A DNA stretch of 7,863 nt, taken from positions 1 to 7,863 of the forward strand of contig JAKSCZ010000457.1 of the NCBI GenBank assembly GCA_022360335.1, in the 5' to 3' direction. This stretch comes from Pseudomonadota bacterium (lineage in GTDB: Bacteria > Pseudomonadota > Gammaproteobacteria > Steroidobacterales > Woeseiaceae). Numbering within the stretch: the first letter of the stretch is position 1; every line of letters starts with the position of its first letter. Positions 1 to 6,146 of the stretch are shown in pieces. A model generated the notes under the pieces. It was not told the DNA's origin. It saw only the letters and a list, made by a program, of their open reading frames with translations, and did not search any database. Made by a program: the position numbers and the translations under genes.

Positions 1-3
1 AAT

Positions 4-24
4 ACTTAATTAAGTCAATACTTA
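4..24. promoter_or_regulatory. AT-rich palindrome pair, possible operator of a divergent gene to the left
   Basis: Positions 4-15 read ACTTAATTAAGT, a perfect 12-bp palindrome. The right arm is re-used in a second inverted repeat, TAAGT-CAAT-ACTTA, at 11-24, and AATACTT is repeated at 1-7 and 17-23. On the minus strand a -35-like TTGACT (13-18) sits inside this block, so it could belong to a promoter firing leftward out of the window. Overlapping palindromes in an otherwise GC-rich stretch suggest a protein-binding site. The bound protein and target gene are unknown, and the element may be incomplete because the window begins here. Confidence 0.3.
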
Positions 25-68
25 TTTTAAACCATGACGCGGCGGGCGGGACCTGCGGAACCGTGAAA

Positions 69-104
69 TTGACAGTGTAAAATTTTCTTTGTGAAATTCT
101 TCAC
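69..104 (+). promoter_or_regulatory. Predicted aceA promoter with an overlapping inverted repeat
   Basis: A consensus -35 hexamer TTGACA lies at 69-74. After a 17-bp spacer, TGAAAT (92-97) is the best -10 candidate, matching four of six consensus positions. A perfect inverted repeat, GTGAA-ATTC-TTCAC (91-104), overlaps that -10 and the expected start site near 104, the usual position for a repressor operator. The predicted untranslated leader is about 75 nt. The -35 is clear. The -10 is weak, and the regulator of the repeat is not identifiable; it does not match the HexR or RccR consensus sequences known for glyoxylate-shunt genes. Confidence 0.4.
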
Positions 105-179
105 TATCGGCGGGTAGACTGCGCGCAGCGGGCGGGGAATCGGCCCGCGTCCTCAAGCTTTCGGACCAGAGGGAGTGCC

Positions 180-1775
180 ATGTCTCAGTATGCAGACGAC
201 ATCCAGTCCGCCGCCGGCCTGATCGCCGGTAACGGCAGCGCCTGGGATGCCATCGACCCGGAATCCGTCGCGCGCATGAGGGCGCAGAACCGTTTCAGGA
301 CCGGCCTCGACATTGCGAGGTACACGGCGAAGATCATGCGCGAGGACATGGCGCGCTACGACGCCGATTCGTCGCAGTACACGCAGTCGCTCGGCTGCTG
401 GCACGGCTTCATCGGCCAGCAGAAGATGATCTCGATCAAGAAGCACTTCGGCAGCACGAAGGGCCGCTACCTCTACCTCTCGGGCTGGATGGTCGCGGCG
501 CTGCGCTCCGAATTCGGTCCTCTGCCCGACCAGTCGATGCACGAGAAGACTTCGGTACCGGCGCTGATCGAGGAGCTCTACACGTTCCTGCGCCAGGCCG
601 ATGCACGCGAACTCAACGGGCTGTTCCGCGAACTCGACGAAGCGCGTGACGAGGGCAACGCGCTCAGAGAGCGCGACGTCAGGAACCGGATCGACGACTT
701 CGAGACGCACGTTGTGCCGATCATCGCCGACATCGACGCCGGTTTCGGCAACGCCGAGGCGACTTACCTGCTCGCCAGGAAGATGATCGAGGCGGGCGCC
801 TGTGCATTGCAGATCGAGAACCAGGTGTCCGACGAGAAACAGTGCGGTCATCAGGACGGCAAGGTCACGGTCCCGCACGAGGACTTCCTCGCGAAGATCC
901 GGGCCATTCGTTACGCGTTCCTCGAACTCGGCGTCGACGACGGCATCATCGTGGCGCGCACCGACTCGCTGGGCGCCGGCCTGACGAAACAGATCGCCGT
1001 GACGCACGAGCCCGGCGACCTCGGCGACCGGTACAACGCGTTCCTCGACTGCGACGAGGTAACGCCCGAAGAACTCAGGAACGGCGACGTCCTGATCAAG
1101 CGGGACGGCAAGTTCATGCACCCGAAGCGCCTGCCGAGCAACCTGTTCCAGTTCCGCCCGGGCACGGGCGAGGACCGCTGCGTACTCGACTGCATCACGT
1201 CGCTGCAAAACGGCGCGGACCTGCTCTGGATCGAGACCGAGAAGCCGCACATCGGCCAGATCGGCGGCATGGTCGAGCGCATCCGCGAAGTCGTCCCGAA
1301 CGCGAAGCTCGTCTACAACAACAGCCCGTCGTTCAACTGGACGCTGAACTTCCGCCAGCAGATCTACGACGCGTGGGCCGGCGAGGGCAAGGACGTCTCG
1401 GCCTACGATCGCGACAATCTGATGAGCGTCGAGTACGACGGCACGGCGCTGTCGGACGCGGCCGACGAGAAGATCCGTACCTTCCAGGCCGATGCCTCCC
1501 GCGACGCCGGTATCTTCCATCACCTGATCACGCTGCCGACGTACCATACGGCTGCGCTGTCCACGGACACGCTGTCGAAAGAGTACTTCGGCGAACTCGG
1601 GATGCTCGGCTACGTGCTGCACGTGCAGCGCGAGGAGATTCGCCAGGGCATCGCGTGCGTGAAGCACCAGAACATGGCCGGGTCGGACATCGGCGACGAT
1701 CACAAGGAGTACTTCGCCGGCGACGCGGCCCTGAAGGCCGGCGGCGAGGACAACACGATGAATCAGTTCTCCTGA
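180..1775 (+). CDS. aceA: Isocitrate lyase, long (531-residue) proteobacterial form
   Basis: Cytoplasmic isocitrate lyase cleaves isocitrate into glyoxylate and succinate. It is the first step of the glyoxylate shunt, needed for growth on acetate, fatty acids and other acetyl-CoA-yielding substrates. The active-site loop KQCGH lies at residues 220-224, with C222 as the expected catalytic cysteine. DIDAGFGN (184-191) supplies the metal- and substrate-binding aspartates, and NNSPSFNW (380-387) is the substrate-binding serine loop. The length of 531 residues matches the larger Pseudomonas-type subgroup rather than the roughly 430-residue E. coli type, and the protein appears intact. The ATG is preceded by AGAGGGAG at 168-175, a good ribosome binding site. 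No malate synthase gene is next to it. The next gene converges on it after a 93-nt gap. Confidence 0.96.
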   Translation: MSQYADDIQSAAGLIAGNGSAWDAIDPESVARMRAQNRFRTGLDIARYTAKIMREDMARYDADSSQYTQSLGCWHGFIGQQKMISIKKHFGSTKGRYLYLSGWMVAALRSEFGPLPDQSMHEKTSVPALIEELYTFLRQADARELNGLFRELDEARDEGNALRERDVRNRIDDFETHVVPIIADIDAGFGNAEATYLLARKMIEAGACALQIENQVSDEKQCGHQDGKVTVPHEDFLAKIRAIRYAFLELGVDDGIIVARTDSLGAGLTKQIAVTHEPGDLGDRYNAFLDCDEVTPEELRNGDVLIKRDGKFMHPKRLPSNLFQFRPGTGEDRCVLDCITSLQNGADLLWIETEKPHIGQIGGMVERIREVVPNAKLVYNNSPSFNWTLNFRQQIYDAWAGEGKDVSAYDRDNLMSVEYDGTALSDAADEKIRTFQADASRDAGIFHHLITLPTYHTAALSTDTLSKEYFGELGMLGYVLHVQREEIRQGIACVKHQNMAGSDIGDDHKEYFAGDAALKAGGEDNTMNQFS

Positions 1776-1801
1776 CCGGGGCGGGCCGAAGCGGGACGAA
1801 G

Positions 1802-1821
1802 GGCGAAGCGTCTGTTTCGCC
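1802..1821. repeat. Small hairpin between convergent genes, weak terminator candidate
   Basis: GGCGAAG (1802-1808) and TTTCGCC (1815-1821) can form a 7-bp stem, including one G-T pair, around a 6-nt loop. It lies in the 93-nt gap between the 3' ends of aceA and the permease gene. No T-run follows on either strand, so it is not a canonical intrinsic terminator, but it is the only notable structure in this gap. Confidence 0.25.
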
Positions 1822-1868
1822 GACTGCCGTTTCATCACGCGGCCGGCGGTACACTCGGGCCCGTCGCC

Positions 1869-2870
1869 TCAGGCTAAGCGGTTGAGCCACATCCCGAGCA
1901 GCAGGATCTGCGGTACCGTGACGACGGGCAGCCAGATCGCGGTCCGCCGGCCGATGTTCGTCCAGAGCAGGCCGATTTCGGTGTAATCGGTCGCGACGCC
2001 CGCCATCAGGAAGACGAACGGGTTGCCGAGCGCCGCCGTCTTGTTGAATATCTCGAACGCGATCGGCGAGGTGCCTTCGCTGCAGACCTCGAGCACGGTG
2101 GCGAACAGCAGCGTGACCAGCATGCCCGTGAAGTTCGGTCCGAGGTATTCCATGAACCAGTGATCGGGAACGTAGGCGCCGATCAGCGATGCGGCGAGGA
2201 TGCCGATCAGGATCCACCACAGCACCATGTTGGCGAGCGACACGAGACCGGTCGCGACGCCCCTGACCGACGCCCGTGCGTCGAAGTTCGTGACGCGCTC
2301 CCAGGAGACGTTCTGCGCTTCCACGCCCCTGGCCGGTCCCTCGATCAGTCCGAACTCATCCAGCACGGTGAAGACGATGCCTGTGATCAGTGCAATGAGC
2401 ATTGCGCCGCCGACGAACAGCAGCGCCCTGATGCCGAAGAAGCCGAACAACAACACGGTCATCGGCAGGTTCGCCCAGGGCGAGGCCAGCAGGAACGTGA
2501 TGACGGCCGGGACGCTCGCGCCTTTCCTGTAGAGCTGGATCGCGATCGCCAGGATGCCGTGCGAGCAGGCCGACATCAGAAAGCCCGCGAGAACGGCATT
2601 GACGAGCGTCAGCCTGCTGCGCCGCCCGAGCAGTTTGACGACGAATCCGTCGGGCACGAAGTAATCGATGATGCCGCCGAGCACGAGACCGAGCAGCACG
2701 GCCCACCAGACCAGCCGCAGGTAGGACGACATGCTGTCGTTGAGCGGCGCCAGCGCGGGCAGGAACGACAGTCCCAGCACGGCGAGGAAGACGCCCGCCG
2801 TCGCGACGAGGCGGCGATTCGGGGGCGGAATCGTCGCGGGCGGCTCGGCGCTGTGGCAGCAGTGACTCAT
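1869..2870 (-). CDS. ArsP_1/DUF318-type membrane permease, probable metal or metalloid efflux
   Basis: This 333-residue polytopic inner-membrane protein has about eight to ten hydrophobic segments, for example residues 21-41, 52-71, 84-110, 120-145, 147-170, 205-232, 248-265 and 308-330. The two halves carry related family signatures: SACSHGILAIA (100-110) followed by a segment containing KGASVPAVITFLLASP, and LEVCSEGTSPIAF (260-272) followed by NPFVFLMAGVATDYTEIG. The paired conserved Cys (C102, C263) and polar residues inside membrane helices are typical of ArsP_1 permeases. Some of these, such as the SO_0444-type proteins, are linked to Cu/Zn or arsenic efflux. The N-terminus MSHCCH concentrates His and Cys and could bind metal. 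Substrate is inferred, not shown. No clear Shine-Dalgarno precedes the ATG. The gene has its own promoter region with an inverted repeat and converges on aceA. Confidence 0.75.
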   Translation of the reverse strand: MSHCCHSAEPPATIPPPNRRLVATAGVFLAVLGLSFLPALAPLNDSMSSYLRLVWWAVLLGLVLGGIIDYFVPDGFVVKLLGRRSRLTLVNAVLAGFLMSACSHGILAIAIQLYRKGASVPAVITFLLASPWANLPMTVLLFGFFGIRALLFVGGAMLIALITGIVFTVLDEFGLIEGPARGVEAQNVSWERVTNFDARASVRGVATGLVSLANMVLWWILIGILAASLIGAYVPDHWFMEYLGPNFTGMLVTLLFATVLEVCSEGTSPIAFEIFNKTAALGNPFVFLMAGVATDYTEIGLLWTNIGRRTAIWLPVVTVPQILLLGMWLNRLA

Positions 2871-2892
2871 GGCCGCAGCATACGACGTTACT

Positions 2893-2906
2893 TTAGCGTT
2901 TGCTAA
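2893..2906 (-). promoter_or_regulatory. Inverted repeat TTAGC-N4-GCTAA upstream of the permease, operator candidate
   Basis: A perfect 5-bp inverted repeat with a 4-nt centre lies 22 bp upstream of the permease ATG, in a locally AT-rich leader. On the minus strand TAAAGT (2889-2894) just after it is a passable -10, so the repeat would lie within the promoter. Site size and placement would suit an ArsR/SmtB- or MerR-type metal sensor. No such regulator gene is in the window, so the assignment is speculative. Confidence 0.35.
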
Positions 2907-2953
2907 TGTGTTTACTACCTAGTTTTAAGGTGACTGGCACCACCACCAACCCG

Positions 2954-2987
2954 AAAAAGAAGAGGCCACTTCGCGGGAAGTGGCCTC
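2954..2987 (-). terminator. Rho-independent terminator of the TonB-dependent receptor gene
   Basis: GAGGCCACTTC (2962-2972) and GAAGTGGCCTC (2977-2987) form a perfect 11-bp GC-rich stem around the tetraloop GCGG. On the minus strand the stem is followed directly by TTCTTTTT (2954-2961), a U-rich tail. It lies 43 bp past the receptor stop codon. The plus-strand side lacks a T-run, so termination is directional and serves the receptor transcript, insulating the divergently read permease promoter region. Confidence 0.9.
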
Positions 2988-3029
2988 GGGTCAGACGTTG
3001 CGGCGGGGGGGTACCGCGCAAGTCCTCGA

Positions 3030-5297
3030 TCAGAAGAAGTTGACCGTGCCGCTCAACGTGACCGTGCGCGGCGGACCGTAGAAGCCGATCACCGAATTGA
3101 CGACGGTCGGGAAATCGTAGGCGGCGGCAATGTACTCCTCGTCGCCGAGGTTGCGGCCGTGCAGGCCGAGCTCGTACTTGCCGTCGTCCGAGGTCCAGAC
3201 GGCGCTCAGGTCGTAAAGCGTAAACGAGTCCTGGTCCGTCAGCGGATTCGGGACCTCGAACTGATGCGTCGAGTCGCGGTAGGAGATGCCGCCGTTGATC
3301 GCCAGGCTACCGGCCGCCAGCGGGCGCTCGTAACGCAGATTCAGGCTCATCGTCGTCTCGGGCGTGTTCTGGAACTCGCGCGTGTCCGAGATGTCGACGA
3401 AGACCGGGTCGCCCGTCACCGGGTCGGTCGTTGCCTCGAGCCACTCGGTGTAGTCCGCGTCGATCAGGCCGAGCGCGAGGGTTGCCGTGAAGTTGTCCGT
3501 CAGGCGGGCAACGGCCTCGACCTCGAGACCCTGCACTTCGGCGCCGCCCGCATTGGTGACCTTGCCTGCGAAACCGTCCACCTCACCGTCGCCGTCGGTG
3601 TCGAGCAACACGGAACCCGGTATCTGCACGTCCGTGTAATCCATCGTGAACACGGCGACGTTGGTCGTTACCCGGCCGCCCGACCAGACCGACTTGGCGC
3701 CGAGTTCGATCGATTCCACGGACTCGGGGGCGAAGCCCTGGCGAACCTCGGCGATGTTGTAGGCGCCTCGCGGATCGAAGCCGCCGCCCTTGAAGCCTTC
3801 GCTGTAGGCGAGGTAGAGATTGTGTTGGTCCGACGGCGCATAGCTCAGGCTGACGCGCGGCGTGAACTCGCTGTCCGTGCGGTTGCCGTTGAATTCCGGC
3901 ACGCCTTCGGTCGGTACGGTAATCGACACGCCCGACCCGCCGAAGAAGGGCGACCCCAGGCCGGCAAACGTCTCGCGTACGACCCGTGCCGTGCGCTCGT
4001 CCTCGGTATAGCGGCCGCCGACCGACAGGATCCACTCGTCGTTCAACGCGTAGCTGAAGTCGAAGAACGCGGCCCACGCGTCCGTGTCGTAGTCGCCGAG
4101 CGTGAACGCCGTCAGTGAGCTGAAAATGACGACGTCGAAGGCGTCGAAGGCGTTGGCATCGAGGTAATAGAGGCCGAACACGCCGGCGAGACGTTCGCCC
4201 GTATACGTGAACTGGAATTCCTGGCTGAACTGTTCGTTGTCGTAGACAACCGGTGCATCGAAGTAGTCTGTCGCCAGGTTGTCGAAATCGATCCAGCTCT
4301 CGCTCTTGTCCGAGCGGCTCGAGGTGATCGACTTGAACTGCAACTCGTCGTTGATATCCCATTCGACCTGCAGGCCGATGCCGCCCTGGGTCGTCTCCGG
4401 GTTCAATCCGCCCGTCGAGGCCGGGAATTCCGAGATGCCGGCGCGCGTATCCCAGACGTCGCCGAGGACTGGCTCACCGGCCGGTCCGACGAGCAGGCGA
4501 TGGCCCTGGCGCGAGGTCGAGTCGTCTTCGCTGAAGTCACCGAACAGACGTACGAAGACGTCGTCGCTCGGCTCCCATTCCACGCTGACGCGACCCGCGA
4601 AGATGCTCTTGTCGGCGTTCTCTTCGCCCGTGGTCAGGTAGTCGCCCCAGCCGTCACGCCTGAAACTGGCCAGCGTGGCGCCGACCCGGAACGCGTCGGT
4701 GAACGGCATATTGCCTTTGACGATGAGGTCCCGCTGATCGTACGAGCCGACCGCTGCCTTGATGCTGAATGCCGGTTCGGCGGAGAGGCGCTTGGTCACG
4801 TAGCGAACGGCGCCGCCGATCGTGTTGCGGCCGTACAGCGTGCCCTGCGGGCCGCGCAATACCTCGATGCGCTCGACGTCATAGACGTCGAACACCGTGC
4901 CCTGCGGGCGCGCGAGATAGACGTCGTCGAGGTAGATACCGACGCCGCCTTCCCAGCCGGCGACCGGGTCCTGCTGGCCGACGCCGCGAATGTAGGCGGT
5001 CAGCGTCGTATTCGTGGCGCGCGACACCTCGAGCTGAATGTTCGGCGCCTGATTGGTCAGCGCCGTGATATCGACGGCGCCGATCTCCTCGAGCTGCCCG
5101 CCCGAGAACGCCGAAACGGCGATCGGCACGTCCTGCAGCGACTCTTCGCGGCGCCGTGCCGTGACCGTCACCTCATCGAGGTATTCGTCGGCACCGTCGT
5201 CCTGCGCCGCGGCCGGCGGCCCGAGCGACGCCAGCCCGAGGCCCAGGGCGAGCCCCGGGATCGCCTTGTAAGACATTGAAAATATACGATGTTGCAT
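3030..5297 (-). CDS. TonB-dependent outer-membrane receptor (substrate unknown)
   Basis: This 755-residue outer-membrane receptor uses TonB-ExbBD energy to import a large or scarce ligand. Residues 1-31 form a signal peptide, with hydrophobic core LALGLGLASLG and probable cleavage after AAA. EVTVTA at 42-47 is the TonB box. The plug domain spans roughly 53-168 and includes IRGVG (103-107), GVGIYLDDVYLARPQG (118-133) and LRGPQGTLYGRNTIGG (147-162). The rest is a beta-barrel ending in the aromatic residue Phe (VNFF), as expected for BAM-dependent assembly. The first ATG is favoured because AGGGGGA lies 4 nt upstream; a second ATG at codon 8 has no ribosome binding site. The gene lies just downstream of a TetR gene on the same strand, but has its own operator-bearing promoter and its own terminator. 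Iron complex, vitamin or hydrophobic carbon source are all possible; the acyl-CoA ligase and hydrolase nearby favour the last. Confidence 0.93.
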   Translation of the reverse strand: MQHRIFSMSYKAIPGLALGLGLASLGPPAAAQDDGADEYLDEVTVTARRREESLQDVPIAVSAFSGGQLEEIGAVDITALTNQAPNIQLEVSRATNTTLTAYIRGVGQQDPVAGWEGGVGIYLDDVYLARPQGTVFDVYDVERIEVLRGPQGTLYGRNTIGGAVRYVTKRLSAEPAFSIKAAVGSYDQRDLIVKGNMPFTDAFRVGATLASFRRDGWGDYLTTGEENADKSIFAGRVSVEWEPSDDVFVRLFGDFSEDDSTSRQGHRLLVGPAGEPVLGDVWDTRAGISEFPASTGGLNPETTQGGIGLQVEWDINDELQFKSITSSRSDKSESWIDFDNLATDYFDAPVVYDNEQFSQEFQFTYTGERLAGVFGLYYLDANAFDAFDVVIFSSLTAFTLGDYDTDAWAAFFDFSYALNDEWILSVGGRYTEDERTARVVRETFAGLGSPFFGGSGVSITVPTEGVPEFNGNRTDSEFTPRVSLSYAPSDQHNLYLAYSEGFKGGGFDPRGAYNIAEVRQGFAPESVESIELGAKSVWSGGRVTTNVAVFTMDYTDVQIPGSVLLDTDGDGEVDGFAGKVTNAGGAEVQGLEVEAVARLTDNFTATLALGLIDADYTEWLEATTDPVTGDPVFVDISDTREFQNTPETTMSLNLRYERPLAAGSLAINGGISYRDSTHQFEVPNPLTDQDSFTLYDLSAVWTSDDGKYELGLHGRNLGDEEYIAAAYDFPTVVNSVIGFYGPPRTVTLSGTVNFF

Positions 5298-5301
5298 GAT
5301 T

Positions 5302-5308
5302 CCCCCTC
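5302..5308 (-). promoter_or_regulatory. Strong ribosome binding site of the receptor gene
   Basis: On the minus strand the sequence AGGGGGA lies 4 nt upstream of the ATG at 5297. It decides the start in favour of this codon over the internal ATG at 5276, whose upstream sequence is AT-rich and lacks any purine-rich match. Confidence 0.6.
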
Positions 5309-5338
5309 ATGATTGCGAGGCGCTGGGCGCCCGATTCA

Positions 5339-5354
5339 TTCAACGAACGTTGAA
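5339..5354 (-). promoter_or_regulatory. Operator O1 of the receptor promoter, perfect inverted repeat
   Basis: TTCAACG-AA-CGTTGAA is a perfect 7+2+7 inverted repeat covering the predicted transcription start of the receptor gene, just downstream of its -10. The same arms recur at 6123-6138 in front of the acyl-CoA ligase, with 15 of 16 bases identical when that copy is reverse-complemented. A symmetrical 16-bp site of this form is typical for a TetR dimer, and the TetR gene lies next door. Binding by that protein is inferred. Confidence 0.75.
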
Positions 5355-5357
5355 GGG

Positions 5358-5386
5358 ATGCTAATTGAACGTCCGTTGAAATTCAA
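5358..5386 (-). promoter_or_regulatory. Receptor promoter with operator O2 in its spacer
   Basis: On the minus strand, TTGAAT (5381-5386) is the -35 and TAGCAT (5358-5363) the -10, separated by exactly 17 bp. The spacer is filled by a second, imperfect operator, TTGAACG-TC-CGTTGAA (5365-5380), with one mismatch to the O1 symmetry. The -35 is also part of an 11-bp palindrome, TTGAAATTCAA (5376-5386). Predicted transcription begins near 5350, giving a leader of about 50 nt before the ATG. The matching arrangement at the ligase promoter strongly supports this reading. Confidence 0.65.
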
Positions 5387-5427
5387 GGACGGGCGCGCCC
5401 GGTCGCCGGTTGTGCGACGACCCCGAA

Positions 5428-6069
5428 CTAGCGGCTGCAGAGCGCGCGGAAGCCCGCGGCGAGGAATTCGGGCATGCGCTCGTCGACCGCGGCGATGTCG
5501 GTCGACTTGCAGACGCCGCCCGAGAGGTTGTCGATACGGCCCGTCTCGGCGAAGGTCAGCGTCAGCGCACCGGACAGGAAGTGGTAGCTCCAGTAGAGAT
5601 CGGCCGGGCCGCTGTCGGGCAGGGCTTTTTTGAGGGCGTCGATGAAGCGCGATACGAGCGGGTCGAAGTAACGCGACATCAGCTCGCCGCCCATTTCGGG
5701 CGAATTGTTGATCTGGGCGATCAGCTGGAAATAGTGGCTCCATTTCTCGTGGTCGTCGGCAAGCAGCTGCAGCAGCGGCCTGGTGAACGCGCCGATGATC
5801 TCCTCGACCGACGGCTCGTCGTCCCGGTGCCGCTCTTCGACTTCCTCGAGGGCCTGCAAGCGGATCTCGTTGAGGTACTCGACCTTGCGCAGCATGACCT
5901 GATCGAAAAGATCCCGTTTCGATTTGAAATGGTAATAGGCCAGGGAGACGTCGGCGTCGGCCTGGCTCATGATCTGCCGAACCGATACGCCTTCGAAACC
6001 GCGTTGCGCGAACAAGGCTTCGGCGGCGTCGAGGATGCGCTCTCTTGTCGGTTGTCTGGTATGCGCCAT
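5428..6069 (-). CDS. TetR/AcrR-family transcriptional repressor, PsrA-like C-terminal domain
   Basis: From the ATG at 6069 the product is 213 residues (MAHTRQ...). The N-terminal TetR DNA-binding domain spans about residues 7-55: TRERILDAAEALFAQRGFEG, then the helix-turn-helix ending in the hallmark YYHFKSKRDLF. The C-terminal half (EKWSHYFQLIAQINNSPEMG, YFDPLVSRFIDALKKALP, then FLSGALTLTF) resembles the ligand domain of PsrA-type regulators (TetR_C_30), which respond to fatty-acid ligands. That likeness is from memory and moderate. The start is uncertain: ATG 6069 has no ribosome site, whereas GTG 6078, three codons upstream, has AGGGG 9 nt away. A TTG further up (6105) lies inside the operator and is unlikely. 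Its own leader is covered by the paired operators at 6095-6138, so autoregulation is likely, along with control of the receptor and ligase genes. Confidence 0.93.
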   Translation of the reverse strand: MAHTRQPTRERILDAAEALFAQRGFEGVSVRQIMSQADADVSLAYYHFKSKRDLFDQVMLRKVEYLNEIRLQALEEVEERHRDDEPSVEEIIGAFTRPLLQLLADDHEKWSHYFQLIAQINNSPEMGGELMSRYFDPLVSRFIDALKKALPDSGPADLYWSYHFLSGALTLTFAETGRIDNLSGGVCKSTDIAAVDERMPEFLAAGFRALCSR

Positions 6070-6094
6070 GCGCGACACGCTAACCGACCCCTGT

Positions 6095-6123
6095 TTGAAT
6101 TTCAACAGTCGTTCAACTAGTAT
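6095..6123 (+). promoter_or_regulatory. Ligase promoter with operator O2 in its spacer
   Basis: TTGAAT (6095-6100) and TAGTAT (6118-6123), five of six matches to TATAAT, are spaced by exactly 17 bp. The spacer holds the imperfect operator TTCAACA-GT-CGTTCAA (6101-6116). As at the receptor promoter, the -35 lies within an 11-bp palindrome (TTGAATTTCAA, 6095-6105). Reverse-complemented, 6095-6116 matches 5365-5386 at 20 of 22 positions. Predicted transcription starts near 6130, leaving a short leader of about 17-26 nt before the ligase start. The same DNA overlaps the leader of the divergent TetR gene. Confidence 0.65.
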
Positions 6124-6127
6124 TCAA
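6122..6127 (-). promoter_or_regulatory. Possible -35 of the TetR gene promoter
   Basis: On the minus strand TTGAAT (6122-6127) is followed after 17 bp by TGAAAT (6099-6104), a four-of-six -10 match. This would start the regulator transcript around 6092-6095, directly before the AGGGG ribosome site at 6088-6092. The two divergent promoters would then overlap almost completely, so one set of bound repressors could silence both. The -10 is weak and the assignment tentative. Confidence 0.3.
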
Positions 6128-6138
6128 CGCTCGTTGAA
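6123..6138 (+). promoter_or_regulatory. Operator O1 of the ligase promoter, perfect inverted repeat
   Basis: TTCAACG-CT-CGTTGAA is a perfect 7+2+7 inverted repeat with the same arms as the operator at 5339-5354. It begins at the last base of the ligase -10 and covers the predicted transcription start, 8 bp before the first ATG. The likely ligand is the adjacent TetR-family protein. Confidence 0.75.
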
Positions 6139-6146
6139 TTTAGCGG

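Noticed and set aside
77..91. HexR-like site (TGTAAAATT...) in front of aceA
   Set aside because: Only the left half resembles the HexR consensus; the matching right half ending in TACA is missing.
153..1838. 561-residue open frame on the minus strand across aceA
   Set aside because: It is a mirror of the GC-rich aceA codons: Arg/Val/Asp/Leu-rich, with no domain. The plus-strand frame is a clear isocitrate lyase with intact motifs.
2160..2906. 248-residue plus-strand frame opposite the permease
   Set aside because: Rich in Asp/Glu/Gln/Arg/His as expected for the complement of a membrane-protein gene; no recognisable domain.
4500..5279. 259-residue plus-strand frame opposite the receptor plug
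   Set aside because: Composition is antisense-like and the receptor frame explains the region completely, including signal peptide and TonB box.
5276..5297. Receptor start at the second ATG (codon 8)
   Set aside because: No ribosome binding site upstream of 5276, whereas the ATG at 5297 has AGGGGGA at proper spacing.
5390..5401. 12-bp palindrome CGGGCGCGCCCG upstream of the receptor -35, as a terminator for the TetR gene or an extra operator
   Set aside because: It has no loop-forming centre and no T-run, and no second copy at the ligase promoter. It could be chance in GC-rich DNA.
5401..5422. GGTCG...CGACC hairpin just after the TetR stop, as an intrinsic terminator
   Set aside because: Short 5-bp stem without a U-tract; too weak to call.
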